A stretch of 64,000 bases of DNA from Hymenobacter oligotrophus (GTDB lineage: Bacteria; Bacteroidota; Bacteroidia; Cytophagales; Hymenobacteraceae), in contig NZ_CP032317.1 in the NCBI RefSeq assembly GCF_003574965.1, positions 434,001 through 498,000 of the forward strand. Reading direction: 5' to 3'. The notes under the pieces are model-generated. The model did not search any database. It was not told the DNA's origin and saw only the letters and a program-made list of their open reading frames with translations. The translations under genes were made by a program, and so were the position numbers. Shown in pieces: positions 51,501-59,451 of the stretch (its first letter is position 1; each line of letters begins with the position of its first letter).

Positions 51501-51759
51501 GGTGCTGACCGTGAAAAATGGTCGCGTAGCCGATGTAGCGGTGTACCCGAACCCGGTAGAAGACGCACTGAACGTGCGTTTGAGCCACGGTGGTACCGAC
51601 GCCGACGTGGTAATTTCTGATTTGCTGGGCCGTACGGTGATGAGCGGCAAGCTCTCTGCCAACGGTACCTTCAACACCAGCAACTTGAAGCCCGGCAACT
51701 ACATCGTTACCATCAGCAACGGTGTTGAGAAAGTAACCCGGAAGGTGACGAAGCGCTAA
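48583..51759 (+). CDS. large type IX-secreted protein with choice-of-anchor repeats
   Basis: 1058 residues: signal peptide ending LAQT; repeated beta-sandwich domains of about 100 residues recurring with VSPTALGFGTQTINTTSAPQ-like and PDNLEF-type starts (choice-of-anchor D / Ig-like), to about residue 700; a proline-rich joint PGQPQPPLPVELVSFDAKL; the usual WATAQEKNNRGFEVERSQNG module; and a Por sorting tail VYPNPVEDALNVRL to the end. Exported by the type IX system, probably a surface adhesin. Third-position use is visibly richer in A/T than in the neighbours, and no CCTAGG occurs in the gene. Confidence 0.9.
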   Translation: MKNAYLRATRRASSWQFCALLFMLLSVSFASLAQTITLTPSQAGDPQDFGSVTVGQTSTPKEYVVTGSNLLDDVSVAIPTRFEASLNANGPFSGNTISFSPDGSGNVTGTIYVRFRPTTAGVTNRTLFANTVDQDGEVVASSPAIRLTGTGVASSPTINVSPTALGFGTQTINTTSAPQTITITGLSLTDRITVTAPTGFLVGNNGTYAATTTLPAAGGSVDVVFNPTAVQNYVDVVTFSSTGAANKTVSVSGTGEFPAPVLNVSPTSLNFGTIDQGSNSPVQSIQVSGDFLSTDGTGSVSVSAPSGFLIRTGTNNFGPGPIALPLVNGSLAQTTVDVIFAPNTSGSFSGNISFVAPRITRNVAVQGQANAVTTPTITVNPDNLEFNTVSNSGSGQTLSFTVRAINLDEPLVLTGSANNIVFRDATAGGGFVSGTLSINPDADKSLVRVIEVRLVGPFNGAPSFSGTITASSKDAASRTVTVTASPVLAGNSVINVSGDLAQFSTVPGVPSATQTYTVEGSNLLQAVTVQAPPFFQISKTADFTSLNGATGNSLQFAPDRGNDLLTKTIYIRYLPPNARDDAESILHSSDPAQGVAKPVTGTSQPTIFLANAFSEVRQVVINTTSTPQRITLRAERVRRNITFSTTVEPNTFNPSNTQQFEFSLTGAEGSYQNSLTVSPDATTFSVNQEIFVRYKPTYLGSALGQLRYQSDDFVTSNQQFFQNNGLLSGRSIDTQPTKEATVQDNTLRVTRSGSTATVEFLLPPNYVAEGYGEGRLIVASENAALPPTNQPVDGTSYQTGNQRYGEGPQLAPGYFSVYAGPNSQAIIENLDPTKDYYFYIFEFNNVFRLGNTDFAVQTAENYKTPTVPDPIIGIRLPGQPQPPLPVELVSFDAKLHNAKVYLNWATAQEKNNRGFEVERSQNGTEFASIGFKAGHGNSARRHEYSLVDEQPLAGVSYYRLKQIDNDGTVNYSPVLTVKNGRVADVAVYPNPVEDALNVRLSHGGTDADVVISDLLGRTVMSGKLSANGTFNTSNLKPGNYIVTISNGVEKVTRKVTKR

Positions 51760-51780
51760 GCACTTACCAACCGACCTTGC

Positions 51781-51809
51781 AAAAGCCCCTGCCCACGGCA
51801 GGGGCTTTT
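51781..51809 (+). terminator. terminator after large adhesin gene
   Basis: AAAAGCCCCTGCC / GGCAGGGGCTTTT with a CAC loop and a T-run, 22 bases past the stop. Confidence 0.85.
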
Positions 51810-51930
51810 TGTTTGTATATCAATCTATTAAAGCTCAACAATAAGAGAATAATGCAATTCTGTTGAACTCTACAATTACAGAAGTGTTAGGGCTGCTATC
51901 GAGCGTTAGTTGCAACCAGATAGTCGTTCT

Positions 51931-54900
51931 ATGATTACAACCTCTTCTACTTTTTGGAGCTGTGGATTGATGTTGCGGGTGTGGTGGCTTGTTATGCTGC
52001 TGGGCAGCAGTAGCCTTGGCCTAGCGCAATCGGCGATTACACCGGTGCACACCGGTCGGTTGGCCGACTTTACTGCTTGGAATTACGGCGGTGATGTGAG
52101 CACGCAAACAGTAAGCAGCAACGACTATTTGCGCCTGCTGAACAGCGCCGCTACGGTAACCACGCCAACGTTCAACTTCGCGAACTACACCTCAAAATCG
52201 CTCAATTTTCGGGTGCGAACTTTCAACGGGGTGGACGCTGCGAAGAACACAATTACTGTTACCGTATCTGCCGACAACGGGGCCACTTGGGCTGCTGGGT
52301 CGTACACCCGAACGCCCGGCTCCAGTACGCTTACCGCGGTAAGTACGATTGATCTGTCTGGCATCAACGCCACGCAGGTAAAAATTCGTTTTCAAAGCCT
52401 AGGTGCCGACGGGGCCGTGGGCGTAGGCATCGACGACATTGCTATTACTGGGACTATCAACAGTGCCAACGTGAACATTGGTGCGCCGGTGTTGTCGGAA
52501 GCGGCCGTGTGTGCAGGTGCCAACCTAAACGTAGCGTTTGCGGCGAACGGCACCTTTGGGAGCGGGAATGTATTCACGGCGCAGTTGTCCGACGCGGCCG
52601 GGAGCTTTGCCAACCCAACCAGCATTGGAAGTGCCGCTGCCTCACCGATTGCGGCCGTAGTTCCGGGTAACGCTGTTGCGGGAACGGTGTATTTGGTGCG
52701 GGTGGTAGCCAGCAACCCGGGCGTTAGTAGCCCCAACTCTGCCGCGCTGCAAGTGGCAAAACCAATTGTAAGTGTTGCGCCTGCTGGCGTGCAGAGCATT
52801 GCCCTAGGTAGCAGCGGCTTGGTACTGACGGCCACCGAAACACCAGGCGTAACAAAGCGGCAATGGGCCATGGCCACCAGTGCCGCGGGCCCATTTACAG
52901 CCATTGCTGGCGAGGTAGGCGCTACGTATACGCCCAGTTTTTCGGCCGCCGGCTCGTACTATGTGGTAGTGCAGTCGGAATTTGGTGGGCCGTGCAACAC
53001 CACCGTGCGCAGCAACGCGGTACAGGTAAACGTGACGCTACCGAAAACGCTGCTGCGCTGGGATGGTGGCGGCGACCGGGTATCGTTTACGGACCCCAAC
53101 AACTGGAGCCCCGATCTAGTACCCGCGGACGGTTACGACCTATTGCTCGATCATACGTTCGTCACGTCGGCTTACCAAGTAATGCTGCCGACCGGCGCAC
53201 CGGTGCCGTTGAGCCTGTCTTCGATGGTGGTAAACCCCAACGGAGGCGCGGCCATTACGGTAACGCTACCCAGCGGCAACACCACCGACGACTACTTGCG
53301 GTTTACGCGCGCCACCGATGCCTTGGTGCTGCACAGCGGGGCCACCTTTGTAAACAACTCTGGCTCTGGCGCGGGCACTCCGGTTGATGTAAGCACCGCC
53401 GGCAGCAACTTTGTGGTGTACAACGGCGCGGCATATGTGCACCGTACCAACCGTTCGGTGTCAGCGTTGCTCGACAACCTGTCGGCTACCGATGGGACCG
53501 AAAATGGCTTGTTTGCTTTTGAAACCATTGGCACCAGCAGCTCAACCGTTTCACTGAACGGCCGCACTTTTGGACGTTTGGCTTTTCGGGCGGTTGCGGG
53601 TAATATCAGCTACTCTTCTTCGGGGACAAATGCGCTGACCATCCGCGGCAACCTGGAGATAGAGCCAGGCGCTACGTTGGTTATCAACCTCAACGCCGAC
53701 GTTACGTTGCGCGGAAACCTGATCAACAACGGCAACTTCCGCTTTTCGCCGAGTAGCTCCACAGCCCGGCCACGCCTGATTTTTGCGGGTACTACGCCCC
53801 AAACCATCAGCGGCACTGCCCTAGGTGGTACCACCAGTTCATCGTACCTAGGAGCCAACGTGGTGCTGCAACTCAACAACAACCTAGGATTGAGCCTTGC
53901 CACGCCCGTTACCCTAAACGCCGGTGCTGCCTCGGCAGCCAACAACGGCGGCTTAGAGTTGTTGAGCGGCAAACTGAGCAGCAGCGCCAGCGCACCGCTG
54001 ACGATGGCACCCAATGCATTGGTAATAAATACCGCCGCCAATAGCTACGTGAGCGGACCTATGATCCGGGAAGTAGCGCTGGTAGCCTCAACGGGCGCCG
54101 AGCAGCCAGCCAGCAACCCGGTACTTGATTTTCCGGTGGGTACTGCCGAACGCACGCGCACCGTTTCGCTTACACTTTCGCCGGGCTCAACAGGTACGGC
54201 GTCGTATTTGGTAGAGGCCTTGGAGCAGGCCGCGCCCGCGCTGGGGCTGCCTGCCACGCTCGAGCGCGTATCGGCGGTGCGCCACTACCGGGTGCAGCGC
54301 CTAGGTGGTAGCGCAACTATCGCCCAAGCCAGCATTGCGCTGCCCATTGCCACCGACGATTTTGTGAGCAACCTAGCGGGCCTGCGCGTGGCTGCTGCCG
54401 GAAAGGAGCAAAGCACGTTTAGCGACCTGCAGGGCACCGTAAACAACGGGGCTATTGTGGCACCGGTACCGACGGGGCTGAACACGCAAGCATACGTTTT
54501 TGCGCTGGCAAGTGCAGTGGGCGCCAACAATCCGTTGCCCGTGGAGCTTACCGCCTTCACGGCCGCGCGGCAACAGCAGCATGTGCTGCTGCGCTGGCAA
54601 ACCGCGCAGGAGCTGAACAGCGCTTGGTTTGAGGTGCAGCGTAGCACCGACGGGAGCCGTTTTGTGGGTGTGGGGCGGGTAGCCGCTGCTGGCCAGAGCG
54701 CCGGGCTGCGCGAGTACCGCTTGCTCGATGCCGACGCGCCGGCCGGCAGACTTTACTACCGCATGCAGCAATTCGATACCGACGGCAAATCAACGTTTTC
54801 GCCGGTGGTAACGGTGGCTGCGCAGCGGCCGCTTACTGTTGGCGTGTACCCAAACCCAGCCAGCGAGGTACTGCATATCGATGCACCGGGGGCTGCTGTG

Positions 54901-55056
54901 CGGTGGCAAGTGCGCAACCACCTAGGCCAAGTGCGGTTACAGGGCTCAGCTGCCGGCCCTACGGCTATAAAAATCAGCAATTTGCCTGCGGGTGTTTACT
55001 TCCTGCACGTGCTCAGCGAGGGTCAGCACACCGAACATAAATTTATCAAACGGTAA
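51931..55056 (+). CDS. large type IX-secreted surface protein
   Basis: 1041 residues: signal peptide ending LGLAQS; an N-terminal beta domain with VHTGRLADFTAWNYGGDVST; a middle with Ig-like and right-handed-helix-like regions (RGNLINNGNFRFSPSSSTAR); the PLPVELTAFTAARQQQHVLL + RWQTAQELNSAWFEVQRSTD module; and a Por tail VYPNPASEVLHID ending HVLSEGQHTEHKFIKR. A secreted, cell-surface protein, probably adhesive. ATG 51931 is chosen over a TTG at 51910. Unlike the gene before it, it contains several CCTAGG. Confidence 0.88.
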   Translation: MITTSSTFWSCGLMLRVWWLVMLLGSSSLGLAQSAITPVHTGRLADFTAWNYGGDVSTQTVSSNDYLRLLNSAATVTTPTFNFANYTSKSLNFRVRTFNGVDAAKNTITVTVSADNGATWAAGSYTRTPGSSTLTAVSTIDLSGINATQVKIRFQSLGADGAVGVGIDDIAITGTINSANVNIGAPVLSEAAVCAGANLNVAFAANGTFGSGNVFTAQLSDAAGSFANPTSIGSAAASPIAAVVPGNAVAGTVYLVRVVASNPGVSSPNSAALQVAKPIVSVAPAGVQSIALGSSGLVLTATETPGVTKRQWAMATSAAGPFTAIAGEVGATYTPSFSAAGSYYVVVQSEFGGPCNTTVRSNAVQVNVTLPKTLLRWDGGGDRVSFTDPNNWSPDLVPADGYDLLLDHTFVTSAYQVMLPTGAPVPLSLSSMVVNPNGGAAITVTLPSGNTTDDYLRFTRATDALVLHSGATFVNNSGSGAGTPVDVSTAGSNFVVYNGAAYVHRTNRSVSALLDNLSATDGTENGLFAFETIGTSSSTVSLNGRTFGRLAFRAVAGNISYSSSGTNALTIRGNLEIEPGATLVINLNADVTLRGNLINNGNFRFSPSSSTARPRLIFAGTTPQTISGTALGGTTSSSYLGANVVLQLNNNLGLSLATPVTLNAGAASAANNGGLELLSGKLSSSASAPLTMAPNALVINTAANSYVSGPMIREVALVASTGAEQPASNPVLDFPVGTAERTRTVSLTLSPGSTGTASYLVEALEQAAPALGLPATLERVSAVRHYRVQRLGGSATIAQASIALPIATDDFVSNLAGLRVAAAGKEQSTFSDLQGTVNNGAIVAPVPTGLNTQAYVFALASAVGANNPLPVELTAFTAARQQQHVLLRWQTAQELNSAWFEVQRSTDGSRFVGVGRVAAAGQSAGLREYRLLDADAPAGRLYYRMQQFDTDGKSTFSPVVTVAAQRPLTVGVYPNPASEVLHIDAPGAAVRWQVRNHLGQVRLQGSAAGPTAIKISNLPAGVYFLHVLSEGQHTEHKFIKR

Positions 55057-55061
55057 GCCTG

Positions 55062-55108
55062 CCGCCCGCACCAAAACCTGTTCATCGCCAGAGTTTTGGT
55101 GCGGGCGG
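55062..55108 (+). terminator. terminator of second large surface protein
   Basis: CCGCCCGCACCAAAAC pairs exactly with GTTTTGGTGCGGGCGG around a 15-base loop. Confidence 0.75.
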
Positions 55109-55177
55109 TGGTCGGGTTTCAACTGGTTTCAATTTGTGCGCTGAGCAGCTGTACCTAAGTAAGCGTACCCAAATGAA

Positions 55178-55279
55178 CGTCATGCCGAGCTTGTTGAAGC
55201 ATCTCTGCCGCTTCGCCAGATACTATTCAGCGAAGCGGCAGAGATGCTTCGACGAAGCGGACGCCAGATGAGCATGACG
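55178..55279. repeat. CGTCATGCCGAG palindromic repeat
   Basis: Left arm 55178-55216 (CGTCATGCCGAGCTTG, GAAGCATCTCTGCCGCTTCG) and right arm about 55230-55279 pair with one extra segment (GACGCCAGAT) in the right arm. The GTCATGC...GAAGCATCTC word pair is another recurrent intergenic repeat, with no gene. Confidence 0.75.
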
Positions 55280-55353
55280 CCCAGACGTGTACGGTTATTT
55301 TCGACCGACTATTTAACAGTGCGCCCGGTATCCAATCCCTAGGTAGTCAAACC

Positions 55354-55399
55354 AAAAACGCGAGGCCTCCCCGGCAAGCAGGGGAGGCCTCGCGTTTTT
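55354..55399. terminator. 19-bp-arm bidirectional terminator before iscA
   Basis: AAAAACGCGAGGCCTCCCC and GGGGAGGCCTCGCGTTTTT pair exactly around an 8-base loop; A-run and T-run on both sides. Confidence 0.8.
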
Positions 55400-55417
55400 A
55401 TAAAACCGGGCAATGCG

Positions 55418-55744
55418 CTACACCGAGAAACTCTCACCGCAGCCGCAAGTACGCGAAGCGTTAGGGTTATTGAAGAAAAAGCCTTTGCCGTTAAGCCCGT
55501 CCGAAAAGTCGAGCTCGGTGCCGGCCAAGTACAAGAAGCTTTTCATATCGACCACCACACGCACGCCCTTATCCTCGAACTCTTGGTCCATGGGCTTTAC
55601 TTCGTCGTCGAAATCAAGCTTGTACGAAAGGCCCGAACAGCCTCCGCCCGCCACCGAAGCGCGCAAGCGGAAAGCATCGGTCAGGCCGGCGTCGCTGCGC
55701 AGGCGCTCCACTTTCTCCTTGGCTTTGTCTGAAACGGTAATCAT
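55418..55744 (-). CDS. iscA: iron-sulfur cluster assembly protein, IscA/SufA/ErpA type
   Basis: 108 residues. The three cluster-binding cysteines are at C36 (GGGCSGL) and C100, C102 (TCGCGES). Acts as an A-type carrier of Fe-S clusters. Last gene of a minus-strand cluster iscS-iscU-unknown-iscA. The A-type subgroup cannot be fixed by sequence alone. Confidence 0.92.
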   Translation of the reverse strand: MITVSDKAKEKVERLRSDAGLTDAFRLRASVAGGGCSGLSYKLDFDDEVKPMDQEFEDKGVRVVVDMKSFLYLAGTELDFSDGLNGKGFFFNNPNASRTCGCGESFSV

Positions 55745-55833
55745 GATGTATAGTACTTGGTATGGAGTACTTAGTAGCTAGACAAAAGATGCCGAGAAAT
55801 AGTGTCTCAGCACAATGTACTAACCACCGACTA
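55745..55833. repeat. TAGTACTT short-word repeat between iscA and upstream gene
   Basis: Left words TAGTACTTGGTATGGAGTAC, TTAGTAGCTAG and right words GTACTAACCACCGACTACTA pair imperfectly. Sequence words match the array at 40.4 kb. Confidence 0.6.
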
Positions 55834-56241
55834 CTAAGAAGAAGGGTTGAGTACGACGCTGAATACCGTGATGGTGTTCAAATCGCGGCCGTAGTACAGC
55901 TTATCCAAAGCTTCGTACGCGTTGTGGGCCCGGAAATACGAAGTCTGCAGTTCCTTGTCGCCGCGGGCCCGCCACTGGATGGTGTAGGAGCTTTCGTTGT
56001 CGCGAAAGTTTTGCACGTAAGCCAGCATCTTGCGCAATGCGTCGAGCTTGTCGTAGCCAACTTCGTACCGAAACAGAAAGCTTTGGTGGTGGCGCGGATT
56101 GACGGTAATCAAATCCAAGCGCACTTGCCCGTCGAGCTGGCGGTAATCGAACAGCAAGTTACCGGGCTGCATGCCTAGCGTCTCTTCGATCAGCCGCTGC
56201 ACGCGGGCGCTTTCAACGTGAACGTCGTTTGAAACTTCCAT
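55834..56241 (-). CDS. uncharacterised protein within the isc cluster
   Basis: 135 residues, all-cytosolic, alpha/beta: QRLIEETLGMQPGNLLFDYR, LDLITVNPRHHQSFLFRYE, AYVQNFRDNESSYTIQWRAR. No family recognised; it seems to lie in the isc transcript, between iscU and iscA, so a role in cluster assembly or a bystander is possible. Confidence 0.7.
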   Translation of the reverse strand: MEVSNDVHVESARVQRLIEETLGMQPGNLLFDYRQLDGQVRLDLITVNPRHHQSFLFRYEVGYDKLDALRKMLAYVQNFRDNESSYTIQWRARGDKELQTSYFRAHNAYEALDKLYYGRDLNTITVFSVVLNPSS

Positions 56242-56249
56242 TGGAACTG

Positions 56250-56331
56250 GTTGTCAGTTAACAGTTGCGGGTTGTCAGGTTGTTCAGGCCCGAAAAAAGG
56301 CACTGACAACCGACAACCCACAACTGACAAC
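56250..56331. repeat. GTTGTCAGTT-ended inverted repeat in the isc cluster
   Basis: Arms 56250-56278 and 56303-56331 begin GTTGTCAGTT and end AACTGACAAC, paired at both ends with a mismatched middle. It is the second member of the repeat found at 36.4 kb. Confidence 0.75.
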
Positions 56332-56337
56332 TCCAGA

Positions 56338-56754
56338 TTAGTGATGCGACTTGGCGGCTTCCAACTCGGGCAAGCCGTTCTTCACGCGGAAGTCGTTGAT
56401 GGCCGCCTTGATGGCGTCTTCGGCCAGTACCGAGCAGTGGATTTTAACCGGCGGCAGGGCCAGCTCTTCCACAATCTCCATATTGTCGATGGCCAAGGCC
56501 TCGTCAACGGATTTGCCTTTCAGCCACTCGGTAGCGAGCGACGAAGAAGCAATGGCCGAGCCGCAGCCAAAGGTCTTGAACTTGGCATCGGTGATGATGT
56601 TGGTGGTTTCGTCAACCTCGATCTGCAGGCGCATTACGTCGCCGCATTCGGGGGCACCCACCAGCCCGGTGCCTACGTTCTTTTTGCTTTTATCCAGCGT
56701 ACCTACGTTGCGCGGGTTGCTGTAGTGGTCGATTACTTTATCGGAGTAAGCCAT
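56338..56754 (-). CDS. iscU: Fe-S cluster assembly scaffold IscU
   Basis: 138 residues with the scaffold cysteines in GAPECGDVM, FGCGSAIASSS and IHCSVLAEDAI, and the LPPVKIHC chaperone-recognition site. It receives sulfur from IscS and builds the cluster. HscA/HscB and ferredoxin genes are absent nearby. Separated from iscS and the next gene by short repeats. Confidence 0.95.
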   Translation of the reverse strand: MAYSDKVIDHYSNPRNVGTLDKSKKNVGTGLVGAPECGDVMRLQIEVDETTNIITDAKFKTFGCGSAIASSSLATEWLKGKSVDEALAIDNMEIVEELALPPVKIHCSVLAEDAIKAAINDFRVKNGLPELEAAKSHH

Positions 56755-56756
56755 GG

Positions 56757-56850
56757 CTTTTGTTGGTAGTCAATACTTGGTATTTGGTAGTCGGAGCAGG
56801 CAGCCAGCAAAAGAAGTCTTAACACTGGCTGCTTACTACCTAATACCTGA
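56757..56850. repeat. GGTATTTGGTAGT inverted repeat between iscU and iscS
   Basis: Left arm about 56779-56807 (GGTATTTGGTAGTC...GCAGCCAG), right arm about 56825-56847 (CTGGCTGCTTACTACCTAAT), leaving an A/T-rich loop. Confidence 0.65.
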
Positions 56851-58065
56851 TTAATGTTCAGCCCACTCGATGGAGTTGAGGTCGATGCCTTCTTTGAACA
56901 TCTCCCACAGCGGCGACATCTCGCGGAGCTTGGTTACGGCCTCTTTTACGTGGCCAATGGCGTAGTCAATCTGCTCGTCGGTGGTGAAGCGCGACAGGCC
57001 AAAGCGCAGCGAAGAGTGCGCCAAGTCGTCGCTCAGGCCCAGCGCCTTAAGCACGTACGAAGGCTCCAGCGAGGCCGAGGTACAGGCCGAGCCCGACGAT
57101 ACAGCTAGGTCTTTCACGCCCATCATCAGGCCTTCGCCCTCAACGTACTTAAACGAGATGTTGGTGGTGTGCGGCAAGCGGTGCTCGCGCGAACCGTTCA
57201 CGTAGCTTTCTTCCAGCGTCAACAGCTCGCGCTCCAAACGGTCGCGCATGGCTGCGATGCGCTGGGTGTCGGCATCCATGTCCAAGCGAGCCAGCTCGCA
57301 GGCCTTGCCCAGGCCTACAATGCCAGGCACGTTGAGGGTACCCGAGCGCATGCCGCGCTCGTGGCCGCCGCCGTCCATCTGGGCGGTTACTTTCACACGC
57401 GGGTTCTTGCGGCGAACGTACAACGCGCCGATGCCCTTGGGGCCGTACATTTTGTGACCCGAGAACGACATCAGATCAATGCCGTCGGCGATTACGTCGA
57501 CCGGAATTTTGCCCACCGATTGGGTACCGTCGGTGAAGAACAGCGCGCCGTACTTCTTGGCAATAGCCGAGATTTCGCGGATGGGCTGAATCACGCCGAT
57601 TTCGTTGTTGGCGTACATGATGCTTACCAGAATGGTCTGGGGCGTCATGGCGGCTTCCAGCTCAGCTAGGTCGATAAGACCCTCGGCGTTGACGGGGAGG
57701 TAGGTTACGCGGGCACCCAGCTTCTCGAGGTGCTTGCAGGTATCGAGCACAGCTTTGTGCTCGGTGGTGGCGGTGATGATGTGGTTGCCCTTCTGGGCAT
57801 ACATCTCATACACACCCTTGATGGCGAGGTTGTCCGACTCGGTTGCGCCCGAGGTGAAAATAATTTCCTTGGGGTCGCAGTTAATCAGCTGCGCAATTTG
57901 CTCGCGGGCGTAGTCCACGGCTTCTTCGGCTTGCCAGCCAAAGGCGTGGTTGCGCGAGGCGGCGTTGCCGAAATGCTCGGTGAAATAAGGCAACATGGCC
58001 TCCAGCACGCGCGGATCGAGCGGGGTGGTGGCGTTGTTGTCGAGGTAAATGGGCAGCTTAAGCAT
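56851..58065 (-). CDS. iscS: cysteine desulfurase
   Basis: 404 residues. PLP lysine in [12 protein letters not shown], catalytic cysteine loop [15 protein letters not shown]-terminal [12 protein letters not shown] and the TEHKAVLDT histidine. Releases sulfur from cysteine for IscU. ATG 58065 is preferred to 58191, where the extra residues are not family-like. A TACCTTTA box (minus strand 58086-58093) is a plausible promoter 20 bases upstream. Confidence 0.95.
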   Translation of the reverse strand: MLKLPIYLDNNATTPLDPRVLEAMLPYFTEHFGNAASRNHAFGWQAEEAVDYAREQIAQLINCDPKEIIFTSGATESDNLAIKGVYEMYAQKGNHIITATTEHKAVLDTCKHLEKLGARVTYLPVNAEGLIDLAELEAAMTPQTILVSIMYANNEIGVIQPIREISAIAKKYGALFFTDGTQSVGKIPVDVIADGIDLMSFSGHKMYGPKGIGALYVRRKNPRVKVTAQMDGGGHERGMRSGTLNVPGIVGLGKACELARLDMDADTQRIAAMRDRLERELLTLEESYVNGSREHRLPHTTNISFKYVEGEGLMMGVKDLAVSSGSACTSASLEPSYVLKALGLSDDLAHSSLRFGLSRFTTDEQIDYAIGHVKEAVTKLREMSPLWEMFKEGIDLNSIEWAEH

Positions 58066-58217
58066 GGTGCTTTCTATTGACGGCGTAAAGGTAGCTAGCG
58101 GAGAATGATTCGCCACTAGAACAGCAAAGTTGACGCGTAGGTTTACTTTTACCGCACAAAAGTAGACACAATCCAAATAAGCTGGGCACACCGGCCGCAG
58201 CCTTTATCTCAACCCCC

Positions 58218-58643
58218 ATGTTTACCAATCTGGAACACCTAGGCCTGGCTGTAAACAACCTCGAAGCAGCCACTGCGCTCTACACTACTTTGCTCGGGAT
58301 GGAGCCCTACAAGCGCGAAACCGTGGCGAGCGAAGGTGTGGACACCGTGTTCTTCCGAGTAGGGGGCTCCAAGATCGAGCTGCTGGGCGGCACCACGCCC
58401 GAAAGCGCCATCACCAAGTTTGTGGCCAAGAAGGGGGAGGGCATTCATCACGTGGCATTTGAGGTGAGCGACATCCGGGCCGAGATGCAGCGCCTGCGCG
58501 AAGCGGGCTTTCAGCTGCTCAACGAGCAACCCAAGCGCGGCGCCGACAACAAGCTGGTGTGCTTTGTGCACCCCAAAAGCGCGCACGGCGTATTGGTGGA
58601 GCTCTGCCAGGAAATCACCTCGACGGATATAGAAGTGGACTAG
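58218..58643 (+). CDS. mce: methylmalonyl-CoA epimerase
   Basis: 141 residues of the vicinal-oxygen-chelate fold: LEHLGLAVNNLEAATALYTT, GIHHVAFEVSDI and GVLVELCQE carry the metal-binding His and Glu residues. Interconverts (R)- and (S)-methylmalonyl-CoA. No mutase or carboxylase gene is beside it. Three bases separate it from the next gene, indicating cotranscription. Confidence 0.92.
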   Translation: MFTNLEHLGLAVNNLEAATALYTTLLGMEPYKRETVASEGVDTVFFRVGGSKIELLGGTTPESAITKFVAKKGEGIHHVAFEVSDIRAEMQRLREAGFQLLNEQPKRGADNKLVCFVHPKSAHGVLVELCQEITSTDIEVD

Positions 58644-58646
58644 CCC

Positions 58647-59228
58647 ATGAGCACCAAACACATGCTGAACGAAGTCGACGCCGCCGTCGATGCGCTGATC
58701 ATGCAGCTGATCATCCTGTACCCAACTGATACGGTGTGGGGGCTGGGCTGCGATGCAGAAGTGCCCCGCGCGGTAGAGAAACTTTACAAGCTGAAGCAGC
58801 GCCCCGAGGGCAAAGGCTGCATTGTGCTGGTGGCCGACGAGACAATGTTTGCGCGCTACGCCGAGCAGGTGCCGGCCAACCTAGCGGAGCTGCTGAGCCA
58901 GCAGGAGCGGCCTACAACGTACGTGGTAAAGGGCAGCCGGCACCTAGCCCCCAATCTGTTGAGCGCCGATGGCACCATTGGGCTGCGCGTGGTGCGCCAT
59001 GACGATTTCACGCACAAGCTGGTGCGGCGCCTAGGTCATGGCGTAGTATCTACTTCCGCCAACCTCAGCGGCGAGCCAGCCCCGACCTCTTACAAAGACA
59101 TAACCCCCGCCATTGTACGCGCCGCCGACCACGTGGTAAGCTGGCGCCAGGACGACGACAGCCCCGTTGCCCCCTCGCGCGTGGTGCGCGTGTTGCCCGA
59201 TGGCTCGCTGGAAGTACTGCGCGATTAA
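58647..59228 (+). CDS. L-threonylcarbamoyladenylate synthase (Sua5/YciO/YrdC family)
   Basis: 193 residues: YPTDTVWGLGCDA, the KLKQRPEGKGC nucleotide-binding K-x-R motif, and VSTSANLSGEPAP. This is TsaC/YrdC-type, making the threonylcarbamoyl-AMP used for tRNA t6A37. YciO-like relatives are hard to separate by eye. Directly follows the epimerase gene. Confidence 0.88.
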   Translation: MSTKHMLNEVDAAVDALIMQLIILYPTDTVWGLGCDAEVPRAVEKLYKLKQRPEGKGCIVLVADETMFARYAEQVPANLAELLSQQERPTTYVVKGSRHLAPNLLSADGTIGLRVVRHDDFTHKLVRRLGHGVVSTSANLSGEPAPTSYKDITPAIVRAADHVVSWRQDDDSPVAPSRVVRVLPDGSLEVLRD

Positions 59229-59419
59229 GCCCTGCTTTGGTAACCTAAGCACGGCGACCAGCAGATAGCAGGCCCTAGGTATGTGGTGTGCGTTTGGCTG
59301 CCGGCAGTACCCTAGGTCGGCAGAAGCCTCAGGCCGCTCGGCACCGCCCTGGGTTGTGGCCCTGGGTACATCTGCGTTTGCAAAAGCAGCTAAATCTGTT
59401 CGGCCAGCGGCTTGTGCCG

Positions 59420-59427
59420 TACCTTTG
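59420..59427 (+). promoter_or_regulatory. -7 box of CCA-adding enzyme promoter
   Basis: TACCTTTG, exact match, 24 bases before the ATG at 59452; it supports this start over an earlier in-frame one at 59281. Confidence 0.55.
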
Positions 59428-59451
59428 CGGCTTCCATCACCCGCTTTTCGC

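Noticed and set aside
48583-51759. Recent horizontal transfer of the adhesin gene
   Set aside because: Composition differs, but type IX tail and module order match the neighbouring gene; high expression explains it as well. Kept only as a composition finding.
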